This document shows positions 10,886 through 22,613 of a stretch of DNA of 64,000 nucleotides, one piece after another. The translations under genes were made by a program, and so were the position numbers. The notes below the pieces were generated by a model. The model was not told the origin of the DNA. It was given only the letters and a program-made list of their open reading frames with translations, and did not search any database. The first letter of the stretch is position 1, and every line of letters begins with the position of its first letter. Origin of the DNA: Artemia franciscana (lineage: Eukaryota > Arthropoda > Branchiopoda > Anostraca > Artemiidae); assembly GCF_032884065.1 (NCBI RefSeq), contig NC_088873.1, forward strand, positions 5,719,011-5,783,010, in the 5' to 3' direction.

Positions 10886-11560
10886 GTTATTACGCTATGA
10901 TGTCAAAAGAGACAAGGCTAATGTCATGTCCCTGAGGTAAGAGCTCGACCCACTCTTGGTACTGCGCAATTAGACAGTGCAATGTAGACCATTTTTTACG
11001 AAAACTGTATTTTGTGTCAGCCAATAAGTGGTGTAACTCAAGGTACTGATAAAGGGTCTTGTTGATGATACTCTCATAATCTTTTCCTATGCAGGAAAGG
11101 AGGTTGATTTACCGATATGATCCTGTATTAGTAGGGTTATCATCTTCCTTAGGGCCAGAGATTACATGGGCAACTTTGTAGGCCTTCGGAAAAATTCCTG
11201 CTGGAAAGCGATTTCGAAACAGGTGGGAAGACCAGCGATTTCAGGGATACACCTGTTGAGGATGATATTGTATATCGTATCGGGCCCCAAAGCTTTAGTG
11301 ACATCCAGCTGACAGGGCGTTGTAAAAACCTTGCTACTGGTTATGTTTATACCTGTGATTTTGGCGTCTGCTTGTTGTGGAAAAGGGGAGGGTTGACTAC
11401 TGTGTCATCAAGTTGAGGGACCTTTTTAAAATTATATGCAAGAGAATCCGCCATTTCCTGGCCAGAATGCATCATCACCCCTTCAACATGAAGTGATGGA
11501 ATTGAAGTTAGTTTGGACGAGGGTAGGGCTTTTTCGACAATCCTCCACCATTGCTGCAGA
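10886..11560 (-). pseudogene. CR1-like LINE ORF2 fragment
   Basis: The minus strand encodes WWRIVEKALPSSKL (linker), KALGPDTI, and then the RT start with a segment, IGKDYESIINKTLYQYLE, that is absent from the copies at 4886 and 15431, which have a deletion there. Ends before the catalytic YVDD box. Broken in several frames. Confidence 0.72.
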
Positions 11561-11569
11561 GCGTCTGCT

Positions 11570-12540
11570 GTATCATGACATATGTCATGTAAGCACACTT
11601 GTAAACATTTGTTTAAAGTGTAAACATCTGTCAGTAATTTTGAAAATGACTGTTTTTATAGGTGGTGTAAAAATAATCATTGAAATAAATATGGGATTCT
11701 TTTTTTTATTTTTCCAAAGTTACGGCTGTTAGCCAATTTTCCCAAGTCTAGATCATTTTTTTTTTCACACCAGGAACTGATAGACTGTCAATTTTCATAA
11801 AAAAAGCTACAGCGTCGTTTTTGAGAAAAAATGTATATGCGTATAGAAAAGCATCGCTCGTTTTGTAAGATAGATCTTCGTTTTAACTTTAAATTTAACT
11901 TATTTTAAATATTTGGTTTTCAGATATTTGAAAACCACACATTTTCTTGTGATTAAGTGAAACATACCACTCAGCATGCAGTAACTGCTTAGATTCAGTG
12001 GACTTGAGCATTTCCTAGATGTCACATACACATTCCTTTGATAACCTTGGATGCACATGGTGTCTTTTGATTTAGTTCAGCATCCCGACGACATGCTCTG
12101 AGAGCTCCAATGCAACATCGTTAGAGGTTCCTATATACAGTTCAAAATTTGGCCACTTGTATCACTTAAAGCCCTTCCCATATGGACTACGGAAATTCTT
12201 TTTATCCCTAGAGACATAGTTGTTGAACTTTTCGACTATTTTGAATAAAATAGATATCTTAAAATGTTGATCAGATGTCTTTTTGGGGTGAGTAGTAAAA
12301 AGAAACCAGGAGAGAGCGCTGGTTGCATTCCAGTTACGTTTGACTCTTAAAAGGGGTAATAGAACTTCCAATTTTAAATCAAATAAGTTTCATTTGAAGT
12401 TCTTACGATAGTTTCTTCCATACGAAGTATCCTAAAGAAAAAAAAAGTATTTAATTTTTATCGTTCTTTACTTGGCACCGCTATTGTGCTGGTAATGGCA
12501 GGTTAATTTGATTATAAAAGAATTATTGCTGCTTTACATT
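11570..12540. repeat. Conserved non-coding block K
   Basis: About 950 bp kept at high similarity in five places: here, 16100-17060, 39540-40560, inverted at 23488-24170 and inverted at 29935-30811. No coding frame shared by the copies. Read inverted, one segment (ATAGTCGAAAAGTTCAACAACTATGTC) is a diverged relative of ATTCAGCGTAGTCGAAAAACCTTATAACTATGTC at 36733, inside another non-autonomous element, so K probably derives from that family. Confidence 0.7.
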
Positions 12541-13046
12541 CAGTGTTTTGTAAACTGTAATTTAAGGCAGATTGTTCTTCATTCATTTTTTTTCTCATGT
12601 GCAAAGTTGAGAACGCTTGCTATTCTCAACGCGTCAGTGAAATGAGAAAAAATCTTTAGTCAGTTTTGCAGCAATATTTTTTGGCCGATTCGCAAATTCT
12701 CGAAGTATATTGGAATTCCTAGAATAGAAGTAAAACTACAACTCTGACTTCGATGAGGTGTATACATAAGATATTATCTCATAGATTTCGGATTGAAGAA
12801 TGACTACAACTTGGAAAAATAAGTATAATATGCCGAAAATAGCGGTGGAGAATTTGCAGAAATCTCATTATTCAGAGACCTCTTAGTAGGCAGATTTTGT
12901 CAAGGGCACAGAAACGGCAATTCTACCAAAAACAGTCCAAAGGCCCTGTTCGAAATGTTAATTTTTGGACCTAAATACAAGCCTGGAGTCACCATAGGTC
13001 TGTCATAGGTCTCATTCGTTTTATAAATTATTGGTATTTTTTTCAG

Positions 13047-13253
13047 GACCAAATGTCTTCACTGAAAACGAGACTATTGCAAAGTATGCTATAATGGATG
13101 GAGCCCCTGTTGGTGGAGAATCAATACCTATCCGTGTATGTTTATCTGGTTATGGTCTTACACCGACCATGAGGGATATAGCAAAGAAGTTTTTGGTAAG
13201 GTACTTCCTGAATCTGGTGCTAGTCGACGAAGAAGAGATATTTCAGGCAACAG
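13047..13253 (+). pseudogene. VPS26: VPS26 exon, copy 1 (pseudo-exon)
   Basis: Translates GPNVFTENETIAKYAIMDG, APVGGESIPIRVCLSGYG and LTPTMRDIAKKF, then VRYFLNLVLVDEEE, the C-terminal arrestin-like part of VPS26, a retromer cargo-sorting subunit acting on endosomes. A good acceptor (TTTTTTTCAG) precedes it and a donor-like CAG/GTTCAG follows, so it is an exon with intron flanks, not a retrocopy. Near the end the frame slips: a shifted frame restores RYFRQQ before the donor, where VPS26 normally has RRYFKQQ, implying a 2- or 5-bp deletion. No other VPS26 exon lies within the unit. Present in three copies, each damaged differently; the active gene must be elsewhere. Confidence 0.85.
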
Positions 13254-14721
13254 GTTCAGTCCAAATTCTAATTTTTCACTCGGTTTTTTATTTTATCTGT
13301 AGTTTTGAGACAAAGAAAACTGATTTTTGTCTCCAATGGTTGTGAGGAAAAAGTCAAACTTCTCAACTTTTTCTTTCGTCTTTCAAATTTGATATTTACA
13401 TTCGGGAGTCTTTTATTTATTTATTTTTTCAAAAAAGTTTTGTATTTGGAAAAAAAGTATTATATTTTTGTACATGTTTAGTATCAACATTAATGCAATG
13501 TTTTGCGAATTTTTTCACCCTTCTATGTGTTAAAATTATGTTGCATCAACAAATCAATATAAAATCAAAACCACAATTGACTTTTTAAGTAATGGTAAAC
13601 GACAAAACTATGTTGTACCATAAAAGGTAAAGGAAGACCAAGTTCAAATCCTCTTTTAATGGGTGATTTTAATGACAATAAACTTTTCAAGCGCAAAAAC
13701 TTTAAGCTTAATTAATTTTTCGAGGCTTCATCACAAGAAACTTGATTGAGTTAATTTTGTATGCTCATTAAGAAATGTGTAATTCCCAAAAAAAAGATAC
13801 AGGCTCTCGATTTCTAGATAATATTTTGTTTTTTTTTCAATTTGTATCTAAATCAATAGTTTGAAAACACGTCCGTTTAAAATCCGCTAAGGACTCTTTG
13901 TGCCGAAACACGACAATAAAAAGAAGGAAAACCTACTGTATTTATAAATAAAAAATACCTCTAAGTAACATTACCTCTAGTAATACCTAATACTTTTATT
14001 TGTAATCCTTTGTAATGTATCATGAAAAAAGGGTTTTATATCATTCATTAACGCTAATGTATATAGGTTATTTACAACGTCATCGAATATATTTTTAATA
14101 TTTTTGTGTTTAGTATTTTTAATTTTTTCATTTGTTTAAAATGCCTAAGGATGAGTTTTCGAGTGTTCCAAAAATGTTTACAAGATTTTAACTTTAAAAG
14201 TTAATAAAGGCTCTTTTTGTAAGAAGAAATAGAAATTGGTATATCGAATACTTCCACATGTACAGGAACGTACGGCTTGAGTTTTCTTACTTGTGACTCG
14301 TATTGAATGCAGGCTTATGAATCGAAACTATAGCAATAATAAGTTTGTAGCTCATTTTCTTTAATATTTTCCTTTAAAAAGTTTAACAAAAGTAAGCGAG
14401 GAAAAATAAATAAAAAACAATGGTATCTTATTCTGCCTCTTTGTACATGAAACTTTCAGCGACAAGCCTGCCGGCATTTACGATAAGTTTTGATCCTTTT
14501 GAAGTGCATGAGCAACTGATGAGAACTATAGAATAGCCAAAAATAGTTGTGCAAAAATTCCGAACACATAGTTCAACATTCCGTTCAAATGCCATAGCAA
14601 GCGTTGAATAGCTGCTTCAAACCCATGCCTAGATTAGCTTGTTAGTGCTAGTGTTCCTAGTTTCTTTCCCTGGAAATTTTAGTAATCAAAGACTTGACCC
14701 TTTTTGCTTTGTTTTGTGCAG

Positions 14722-14779
14722 TATTCATGCCTATGATGAACGAAAAATCGGCGATTTACGAGTTTATTCACTTCGACAG
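14722..14779 (+). other. 58-bp exon-like segment
   Basis: Preceded by TTTGTTTTGTGCAG (acceptor-like) and followed by CAG/GTATCA (donor-like). It recurs with the same limits at 42673-42730 and 49034-49091, with its donor lost near 19280 and truncated near 39430. One frame reads HAYDERKIGDLRVYSLRQ; I recognise no family. It may be a captured microexon or just part of a LINE 5' region. Confidence 0.35.
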
Positions 14780-15104
14780 GTATCAGTGCCATCTACATTT
14801 ATACCTGTTTACAGTCATATAGGTGGTCATTGCGCTGTTGATGCAGCAGACCATGGGTGCGTTTGTTTACGTGTCCGATTACTAATCTGATTAATCCAAG
14901 CGTTTTTTGAGACACATATGACGTCAGAGGTTAGTCGGATTATCCCCTCAAACGCTTAGGATTCTCTATTCTCTTTCTATTTCTCTATTCTCTATTCAGG
15001 AAAGCTATTCTCTTTTGAAGAATATTCACGTCTCCAAAGTATGCCAGAGCATAAATAACAATTTTGGCTATTCAAATACATGGTATATCATTTCTTCATG
15101 TATA

Positions 15105-15430
15105 GCACCGATGGTTTAAATGGTAGAGCACTTGCCCGCTGGTAATAGGTCTGGGTTCGAATCCCGGTCGGTGCAATTTTTTGGTTGCTGTAGTATAATG
15201 GTACTGAGACATTCCTAGAGACATAGGAGAGAAAATAGATGAGTATTTTTTTCAATTAAGTAAAAGTCGAATAACACGTGTTTTTTCTTAAAATTCTTTC
15301 TCAAAGGGGATTAATCGAGTCAAATGAGTTAGACAGTAAAACGTGTATTTGACAACAATGACTAGTTTTCTTGAGAAAAAAGACAGTACAGGAAAACGAA
15401 TTGAATCAATCCAAACAAATATTACGTTTA
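15105..15430 (+). mobile_element. tRNA-Gly-like SINE
   Basis: Head 15105-15175 with one extra A in the D-arm (GGTTTAAATGGTAGAGC), B box GGGTTCGAATCCC. Body as in the copy at 4526 with small deletions. Confidence 0.75.
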
Positions 15431-16090
15431 CGATATTACGTTATTACGATCAAAGGATTTTGTGATGTCAAAAGAGACAAGGCTAATGTCATGTCCCTGA
15501 GGCAAGAGCTCGACCCACTCTTGGTACTGTGCAATTAGACAGTCTAATGTAGACCATTTTCTTACAAAAACCGTATTTTGTGTCAGCCAATAAGTGGTGT
15601 GACTCAAGATCCTGCATTAGTAGGGTCATCATCTTCCTTAGGGCCAGAGATTACATGGGCAACTCTGTAGGCCTTCGGAAAAATTCCTGCTGGGAAGCGA
15701 TTTCGAAACAGGTGGGAAGACCAGCGATTTAAGGTATACACCTGTTGAGGATGATATTGTATCGGGCCCTAAAGCTTTAGTGACATCCAGCTGACAGGGC
15801 TGATAGTTTATCTGGGGAAGTGACTTGAATTGTCTTTGATGGGACACATTGCTCAATAGCTTTTGTAATAGCTTTTTCGGAGAGTGACACTGCTTTAACT
15901 GGGTCGTCTTTTGTATATTTACTCCATGGCATTGCCGACGAGCAGTTTTGCAATTCTGCCCAGTCGGATTGGTGATACTGCCTTATGATCCGATTGTGCT
16001 TTACAGGTCGTTTTATTTTATTCGGCAAATCTTTGTGCATGCTTATACCGAGATATTCTGAATAGTTATATGAAATTTTAATGTGCATTT
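15431..16090 (-). pseudogene. CR1-like LINE ORF2 fragment
   Basis: The minus strand reads MHKDLPNKIKRPVKHNRI and SDWAELQNCSSAMPWSKYTKDDPVKAVSL (linker), then jumps by internal deletion to CQLDVTKALGPDTI and the RT start. Shorter than the copy at 4886-5890. Broken. Confidence 0.72.
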
Positions 16091-17597
16091 CAAATATTTA
16101 CCACATATAACACTGAGCGTCTGCTGTATCATGACACATGTTATGTAGGCACACGTATAAACATTTGTTTAAAGTGTAAACATCTGTCAGTAATTTTGAA
16201 AATGACTGTTTTTATAGGTGGTGTAAAAATAACCATTGAAATAAATATGGGATTTTTTTTTTTTTTTTCCAAAGTTAAGGCTGTTAGCCAATTTTCCCAA
16301 GTCTAGATCGTTTTTTTTTCACACCAGGAACTGGTAGACTGTCAATTTTCATAAAAAGCTACACCGTCGTTTTTGAGAAAAAATGTATATGCGTATAGAA
16401 AAGCATCGCTCGTTTTGTAAGATAGATCTTCGTTTTAACTTTAAATTTAACTTATTTTAAATATTTGGTTTTCAAATATTTGAAAACCACATATTTTCTT
16501 GTGATTAAGTGAAACATACCACTAGGCATGCCGTAACTGCTTAGATTCAATGGACTTGAGCATTCCCTAGATGTCACATACACATTCCTTTGATAACCTT
16601 GGATGCACATGGTGTCTTTTGATTTAGTTCAGCATCCCGACGACATGCTCTGAGAGCTCCAATGCAACATCATTAGAGGTTCCTATATGCAGTTCAAAAT
16701 TTGGCCACTTGTATCACTTAAAGCCCTTCCCATATGGACTATGGAAATTCTTTTTATCCCTAGAGACATAGTTGTTGAACTTTTCGACTATTTTGAATAA
16801 AATAGATATCTTAAAATTTTGATCAGATGTCTTTTTGGGGTGAGTAGTAAAAAGGGACCAGGAGAGAGCGCTGGTCGCATTCCAGTTACGTTTGACTCTT
16901 AAAAGGGGTAATAGAACTTCCAATTTTAAATCAAATAAGTTTCATTTGAAGTACTTACGATAGTTTCTTCCATACGAAGTATCCTAACGAAAAAAAAAGT
17001 ATTTAATTTTTATCGATCTTTACTTGGCACCGCTATTGTGCTGGTAATGGCAGGCTAATTTGATTATAAAAGAATTATTGCTGCTATGCATTCAGTGTTT
17101 TGTAAACTGTAATTTAAGGTAGATTGTTCTTTATTCATTTTTTTCTCATGTGCAAAGTTAAGAACGCTTGCTATTCTCAATGCGTCAGTGAAATAAGAAA
17201 AAATCTTTAGTCAGTTTTGCAGCAATTTTTTTTGGCCGATTTGCAAATTCCCGAAGTATATTGGAATTCCTAGAATAGAAGTAAAACTACAACTCTAACT
17301 TCGATGAGGTGTATACATAGGATATTATCTCATAGATTGTGGATTGAAGAATGACTACAACTTGGAAAAATAAGTATATCATGCCGAAAATATCGGTGGA
17401 GAATTTGCAGAAATCTCATTTTTCAGAGACCTCTTAGTAGGCTGATTTTGTCAAGGGCAAAGAAACGGCAATTCTACTAAAAACAGTCCAAAGGCCCTGT
17501 TCGAAATGTTAATTTTTGGACCTAAATACAAGCCTGGAGTCACCATAGATCTGTCATAGGTCTCATTCGTTTTATAAATTATTGGTATTTTTTTCAG

Positions 17598-17804
17598 GAC
17601 CAAATGTCTTCACTGAAAACGAGACTATTGCAAAGTATGCTATAATGGATGGAGCCCCTGTTGGTGGAGAATCAATACCTATCCGTGTATGTTTATCTGG
17701 TTATGGTCTTACACCGACCATGAGGGATATAGCAAAGAAGTTTTTGGTAAGGTACTTCCTGAATCTGGTGCTAGTCGACGGAGTAGAGATATTTCAGGCA
17801 ACAA
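17598..17804 (+). pseudogene. VPS26: VPS26 exon, copy 2 (pseudo-exon)
   Basis: Same exon as at 13047 with the same shifted end. Differences include VDGVE in place of VDEEE, and the 3' boundary reads CAACAAGTTCAG, which weakens the donor (CAG to CAA). The acceptor TTTTTTTCAG is intact. Most of the exon is unchanged at the protein level from copy 1, suggesting a recent duplication. Confidence 0.85.
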
Positions 17805-20800
17805 GTTCAGTCCAAATTCTAATTTTTCACTCGGTTTTTTATTTTATCTGTAGTTTTGAGACAAAGAAAACTGATTTTTGTCTCCAATGGTTGTGAGGAA
17901 AAAGTCAAACTTCTCAACTTTTTCTTTCGTCTTTCAAATTTGATATTTACATTCGGGAGTCTTTTATTTATTTATTTTTTCAAAAAAGTTTTGTATTTGG
18001 AAAAAAAGTATTATATTTTTGTACATGTTTAGTATCAACATTAATGCAATGTTTTGCGAGTTTTCTCACCCTTCTATGTGTTAAAATTATGTTGCATTAA
18101 CAAACCAATATAAAATCAAAACCACAATTGACTTTTTAAGTAATGGTAAACGACAAAACTATGTTGTACCATAAAAGGTAAAGGAAGACCAAGTTCAAAT
18201 CCTCTTTTAATGGGTAATTTTAATGACAATAAACTTTTCAAGCGCAAAAACTTTAAGCTTAATTAATTTTTCGAGGCTTCATCACAAGAAACTTGATTGA
18301 GTTAATTTTGTATGCTCATTAAGAAATGTGTAATTCCCAAAAAAAAAGATACAAGCTCTCGATTTCTAGATAATATTTTGTTTTTTTCAATTTGTATCTA
18401 AATCAATAGTTTGAAAACACGTCCATTTAAAATCCGCTGATGACTCTTTGTGCCGAAACACGACAATAAAAAGAAGGAAAACCTACTGTATTTATAAATA
18501 AAAAATACCTCTAAGTAACATTACCTCTAGTAATACCTAATACTTTTATTTGTAATCCTTTGTAATGTATCATGAAAAATGGGTTTTATATCATTCGTTA
18601 ACGCTAATACATATAGGCTATTTACAACGTCATCGAATATATTTTTAATATTTTTGTCTTTAGTATTTTTAATTTCCTCATTTGTTTAAAATACCTGCGG
18701 ATGAGTTTTCGAGTGTTCCAAAAATGGTTACAAGATTTTAACTTTGAAAGTTAATAAAGGCTCTCTTTGTAAGAAGAAATAGAAATTGGTATATCGAATA
18801 CTTCCACATGTACAGGAACGTACGGCTTGAGTTTTCTTACTTGTGACTCGTATTGAATACAGGCTTATGAATCGAAACTATAGCAATAATAAGTTTGTAG
18901 CTTCATTTTCTTCAATATTGTCCTTTAAAAAGTTTAACAAAAGTAGGCGAGGAAAAATAAATAAAAAACAATGGTATCTTATTCTGCCTCTTTGTACATG
19001 AAACTTTCAGCGACAAGCCTGCCGGCATTTACAATAACTTTTGATCCTTTTGAAGTGCATGAGCAACTGATGAGAACTATAAAATAGCCAAAAATAGTTG
19101 TGCAAAAATTCTGAACACATAGTTCAACATTCCGTTCAAATGCCATAGCAAGCGTTGAATAGCTGCTTCAAACCCGTGCCTACATTAGCTTGTTAGTGCT
19201 AGTGTTCCTAGTTTCTTTCCCTGACAATTTAAGTAATTAAAGATTTGACCCTTTTGGCTTTGTTTTGTGCAGTTTTCATGCCTAGGATGAACGAAAAATT
19301 GGCGATTTACGAGTTTATTCACTGAGGTTTTAGCGTCATCTACATTTATGAATATTTACAGTCATATAGATGTCATTGCGCTGTTGATGCAGCAGACCAT
19401 GAAAACACTCATTAACATGAGACTTCATCCATTTTCACCATTATCGCCATCTACCTTCATTCGTTTAGACGAACTTGGACCGCTGAGGGCTCCGCCAGGA
19501 TGCGTTACTCAGTACGGACAGAAAAGAACAAGGCGGTGCGGGAAAAGAGCTGGAACACGGATTAAAACTAGACAAAGGGACCACCCGAGTAAAGTGATAG
19601 AGTGATAGTGAAATGCTGTTTCACTAGCATTTCGCTTGGGATCGGATCGCAAAAAGCAGGAGTAGATTTCAAGAAGTTGATTGTCATTATCTGTGATTTA
19701 GTGGGATTTACTGTCATATTTTGATTCTTAAATTCATCCAAACATTGGGTTAGGATTTCAACGGGGTCACTTTGAATATTCTTATGACATACTTCAAGGA
19801 TCGACAAGTCATCAACATATTTCCATCTCTGGGGGAATTCCTTGCCAATTTCGTTAATCATGACAATAATAATAGTGGTCCCAATAAGGTTCCTCGAGGT
19901 ATTCCACAGTACCTAGGGAGGGGGTGAGAGAAGGTATTTTGTATTTTACAGCTTGTGATCTGTCTGACAGGAACGATATAACAATATTTACTAAGATTGG
20001 GTCAATTTCAAAGTTATCATGTAGTAAATGAACTAGGATAGTGTGGTCAACTAAGTCAAACGCTTTTTGGAAATCGACTATAACCAGGCTTAGCCAAACG
20101 TTTGGTTTCTCTAGTTCACTTAGGATCCTGTGAATCAAGTGTACAAGGTAATGGGTGGTGGAGGTTTTTCTTAAATTACCAAGCTGTCGGATGTCAATGC
20201 GTGGTATAATATTAAATTTTAAACCAGTCACAAAGGAACCCTTCGTAAAGTTTAGAAGAAACTGGAGTGAGTGTAATAGTACGCATGTTGGTTATCGTCA
20301 GACTCAAAGATTTCTTTGGGATGGGTCCAGCAACTTGGGAATTTACCAGATTTTGTGATTTGGTTAAAAATATCAGATAAAGGTCCAGCAATTGTGTCTG
20401 AATAGGCTTTAATCAAGTCAATTGGGATGTCTAATGGACAAGTACTTGATTTTTTGAGCTTTTGGATTTTATTTATGCAGTCAGAGGGAGAAATTTGGGG
20501 GAAAGTTGTGGAGGGAGGAATAGTTTGAACTGAGCCAGTGAAAGGGGGAGACTTTGAACTATGGACGCAAGATGCAGGTTCAAATCGTTGGCTATCTTGT
20601 AAATGGGCTCAGGGAGATGAAAACTAACTTCAACAGGGTTTTTTCCGCAAATCTCTTTAATTTTCCTGTACCATTGTTTGGGTTTGTTAGAATACAAATT
20701 CTTAACCTTACTATTGTAATACCCATTAGCTGTCTTTCTCAATTTTCTCTTCAGGTTCTTTCTTAAATCATTAGCCTGTGAGATATAACCTTGCTTGCAT

Positions 20801-20955
20801 CATTTGTTTGGTACACAGGGGACCAATTTTCACTAGTGATCCAAGAGCCAAAATTGTAGAGTCCTGAGTCAATTAGAGGTCTAAAGACGGTTTCAGTAAT
20901 AGTAAAGGAATGTTTAACTGTAGCTAGTTGAGATAGGAGTAGGCAAGAGTGGTAA

Positions 20956-21583
20956 CTACCTCCGAGAAATATCTTGGTCACAGGTGGTTTGCGAAGGGTC
21001 ACAAGGGCAGGTTACGATAGCCACCGAGAGTTCTTGTTTCAGCTGGGCTATAAAAAAGTCTTTAACCTCCAAATGGCCTGTCAACACATTAATTTGATTG
21101 TTTTTTTCCTCCATTTCTGACAGAAACGTTGAGTGCCTTGTCCGGATTTCTAGATTTTCTGCTTGACATGCCAATAAACTTGCATCAAGGGTCTTAATTT
21201 TCTCACTTAGACGGGTTGTTTCGGATTCATAGTTGGGAATGTCTACACTTACCACAGACGGCTTAGTCCCTTTCGGTATATCAAAGTTAGTTTTAGGTCC
21301 CGTAATAGTTTGTGGTGAAGAGGTGCCGATTCCGCTTCCTCTTACAGGTCTCTTCGCACTAGGCTTTTGTGGGGGTCGATATGCTTGCGACTTCGGAGTC
21401 ACGGGTATTTTTTTTTGCAAGACAATCCATGCATGACCATTTGCCGGAATGGTTCTTTAGTCCGATTTGGGCGCATTTATTAACGCCCGCATGGTACCAA
21501 CGGCCATATCCTGACACGCATTGGACAGAATTTGTGGTTACCAGCAGTCGGCACTCGGGACAATAGTTTTTTGGTTTCGACAT
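20956..21583 (-). pseudogene. LINE ORF1: PHD-like finger plus coiled coil
   Basis: N-terminus MSKPKNYCPECRLLVTTNS, then VQCVSGYGRWYH, a Cys, and WSCMDC: spacing of a PHD-type zinc finger with one Cys position unusual. After a frameshift around 21400 come a basic proline-rich stretch and a predicted coiled coil (ETTRLSEKIKTLDASLLAC on to AQLKQEL). PHD plus coiled coil is a known ORF1 layout in CR1-group LINEs, where ORF1 binds the element RNA. It ends where the endonuclease is deleted. Confidence 0.75.
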
Positions 21584-21856
21584 ATCACAATAGTTGCTAT
21601 GGGACTCGAGTCAAGCAGTGGCAACACTAGACAGGGAGAGTCAAGCAGTGGGAACACTGAAGGAAAGAAAGAATTACTCAATTTTAGTTTAAGTAAGGCA
21701 CATAAGCAATCTTGAATGCAATTAAATAACACCTCAGTCACTTAGATGTTTTCACAATTAATAATTAGTTGTCTAAAAACTCAAGTTCTGATTGTAGAAA
21801 TATTTTCAGTAAAAGTCCGTAGGGAGATCAAATAACTGAATAATCCAAGTTCAATT

Positions 21857-22090
21857 AAGAGAGGTCCATAGGGAATCACGATTGAGTCTTACTGTATAAT
21901 GAGATTATATCCAGATTGTATCAATAAAGGTGTTTACTGTATGAACTCAAGTTCAAGGTTCATTAAGTTAAAGGTTGATTAAGAGAAGTCCATAGGGAAT
22001 CACGATTGAGTCTTACTGTATAATGATATTATATCCAGATTGTATCCAATAAAGGTGTTTACTGTATGAACTCTCAAACAAGACGTCAAT
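21857..22090. repeat. Tandem pair, period 124 bp
   Basis: AAGAGAGGTCCATAGGGAATC at 21857 repeats at 21981 and continues for about 105 matching bases (TTGAGTCTTACTGTATAATG and beyond). Lies in the presumed 5' region of the minus-strand LINE. A 38-bp pair (GAGTCAAGCAGTGG) lies at about 21608-21660. Confidence 0.75.
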
Positions 22091-22309
22091 AGCATTGTTA
22101 TTCTCAATTCAAATTCTGCCGTTGTAAGAGCACGCTGGAAATCTCGCTTGTTATTTTATGGTAAATAGGCTAGAAACCTGTTACAAAAAATAGCTATAAA
22201 GTCGTTTCTGTCAGCTAGGCTGTTGTGTCCTATGAAGTTTTCATCTGAAGGTTAGTTTGGAACTTTGGGCCTGAGTAAACGTCTTACTGTAGCGGTTGAT
22301 AGAATGGTC

Positions 22310-22613
22310 TTTGTATTTATGTATGCTACAACGTCATCGAATACATTTTTAATATTTTTGTCTTTAGTATTTTTAATTTCTTCATTTGCTTAAAATGCCT
22401 GCAGAGGTGTTTTTGAGTGTTCCAAAAATATTTACAAGATTTTAACTTTGAAAGTTAATAAAGGCTCTCTTTGTTAGAAGAAATAGAAATTGGTATATCG
22501 AATACTTCCACATGTACAGGAACGTACGGTTTGAGTTTTCTTACTTGTGACTCGTATTGAATACAGGCTTAATCAAAACTATAAAAATAATAAATTTTTA
22601 GCTTCTTGTAAAT
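22310..22613 (+). repeat. Unit A tail fragment
   Basis: Matches about 18630-18920 of copy 2 (landmarks ACAACGTCATCGAATA, CTTCCACATGTACAGGAACG) and is cut at 22613 by a LINE fragment. Confidence 0.8.

Larger units (their letters stand above)
7033..12239 (+). repeat. Left arm of large inverted repeat
   Basis: This 5.2-kb segment reappears in reverse complement at 23488-28668, collinear throughout: tandem 250-bp units, ankyrin ORF, Helitron remnant, SINE, LINE fragment, and the first part of block K. Differences seen by eye are scattered substitutions and small indels, including changes in the (GATAGT)n tracts. The outer boundary is CTATAATCGTTGTC at 7033; the inner boundary is TTGTTGAACTTTTCGAC at about 12222-12239. 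Confidence 0.9.
10500..14890 (+). repeat. Composite duplicated unit A, copy 1
   Basis: In order: tRNA-Gly-like SINE, truncated CR1-like LINE (minus), block K, a VPS26-like exon, about 1.45 kb of intron-like sequence without other genes, and a 58-bp exon-like piece. The whole is repeated head-to-tail as copy 2 (offset about 4.55 kb by both the SINE and the exon) and, without the SINE, from 39455. The first part overlaps the left arm of the large inverted repeat. Confidence 0.88.
15015..19605 (+). repeat. Composite duplicated unit A, copy 2
   Basis: Same order as copy 1: SINE 15105-15430, LINE fragment, block K (16100-17060), VPS26 pseudo-exon, intron-like sequence, exon-like piece. It runs farther right than copy 1 into the 5' part of a CR1-like LINE (ATGAAAACACTCATTAAC and on) and stops at 19605 against an oppositely oriented LINE 3' part. 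Confidence 0.88.
19590..22300 (-). mobile_element. CR1-like LINE with PHD-type ORF1 (internally deleted)
   Basis: Read on the minus strand: a possible 5' region (22300-21590) with tandem repeats, ORF1 (21583 to about 20970), then ORF2 lacking nearly all of the endonuclease: FRPLIDSGLYNFGSWITS, a linker, RT motifs RILSELEKPNVWLSLVIVDF with QKAFDLVDHT, and KYVDDLSILEVC (catalytic DD) near 19800. Several frameshifts. Encodes target-primed reverse transcription machinery when whole; this copy cannot. The RT 3' end abuts unit A copy 2. Confidence 0.8.

Noticed and set aside
20155-20358. Plus-strand frames across the minus-strand LINE (also 20554, 21233, 21369)
   Set aside because: Shadows of the LINE coding strand, without motifs.
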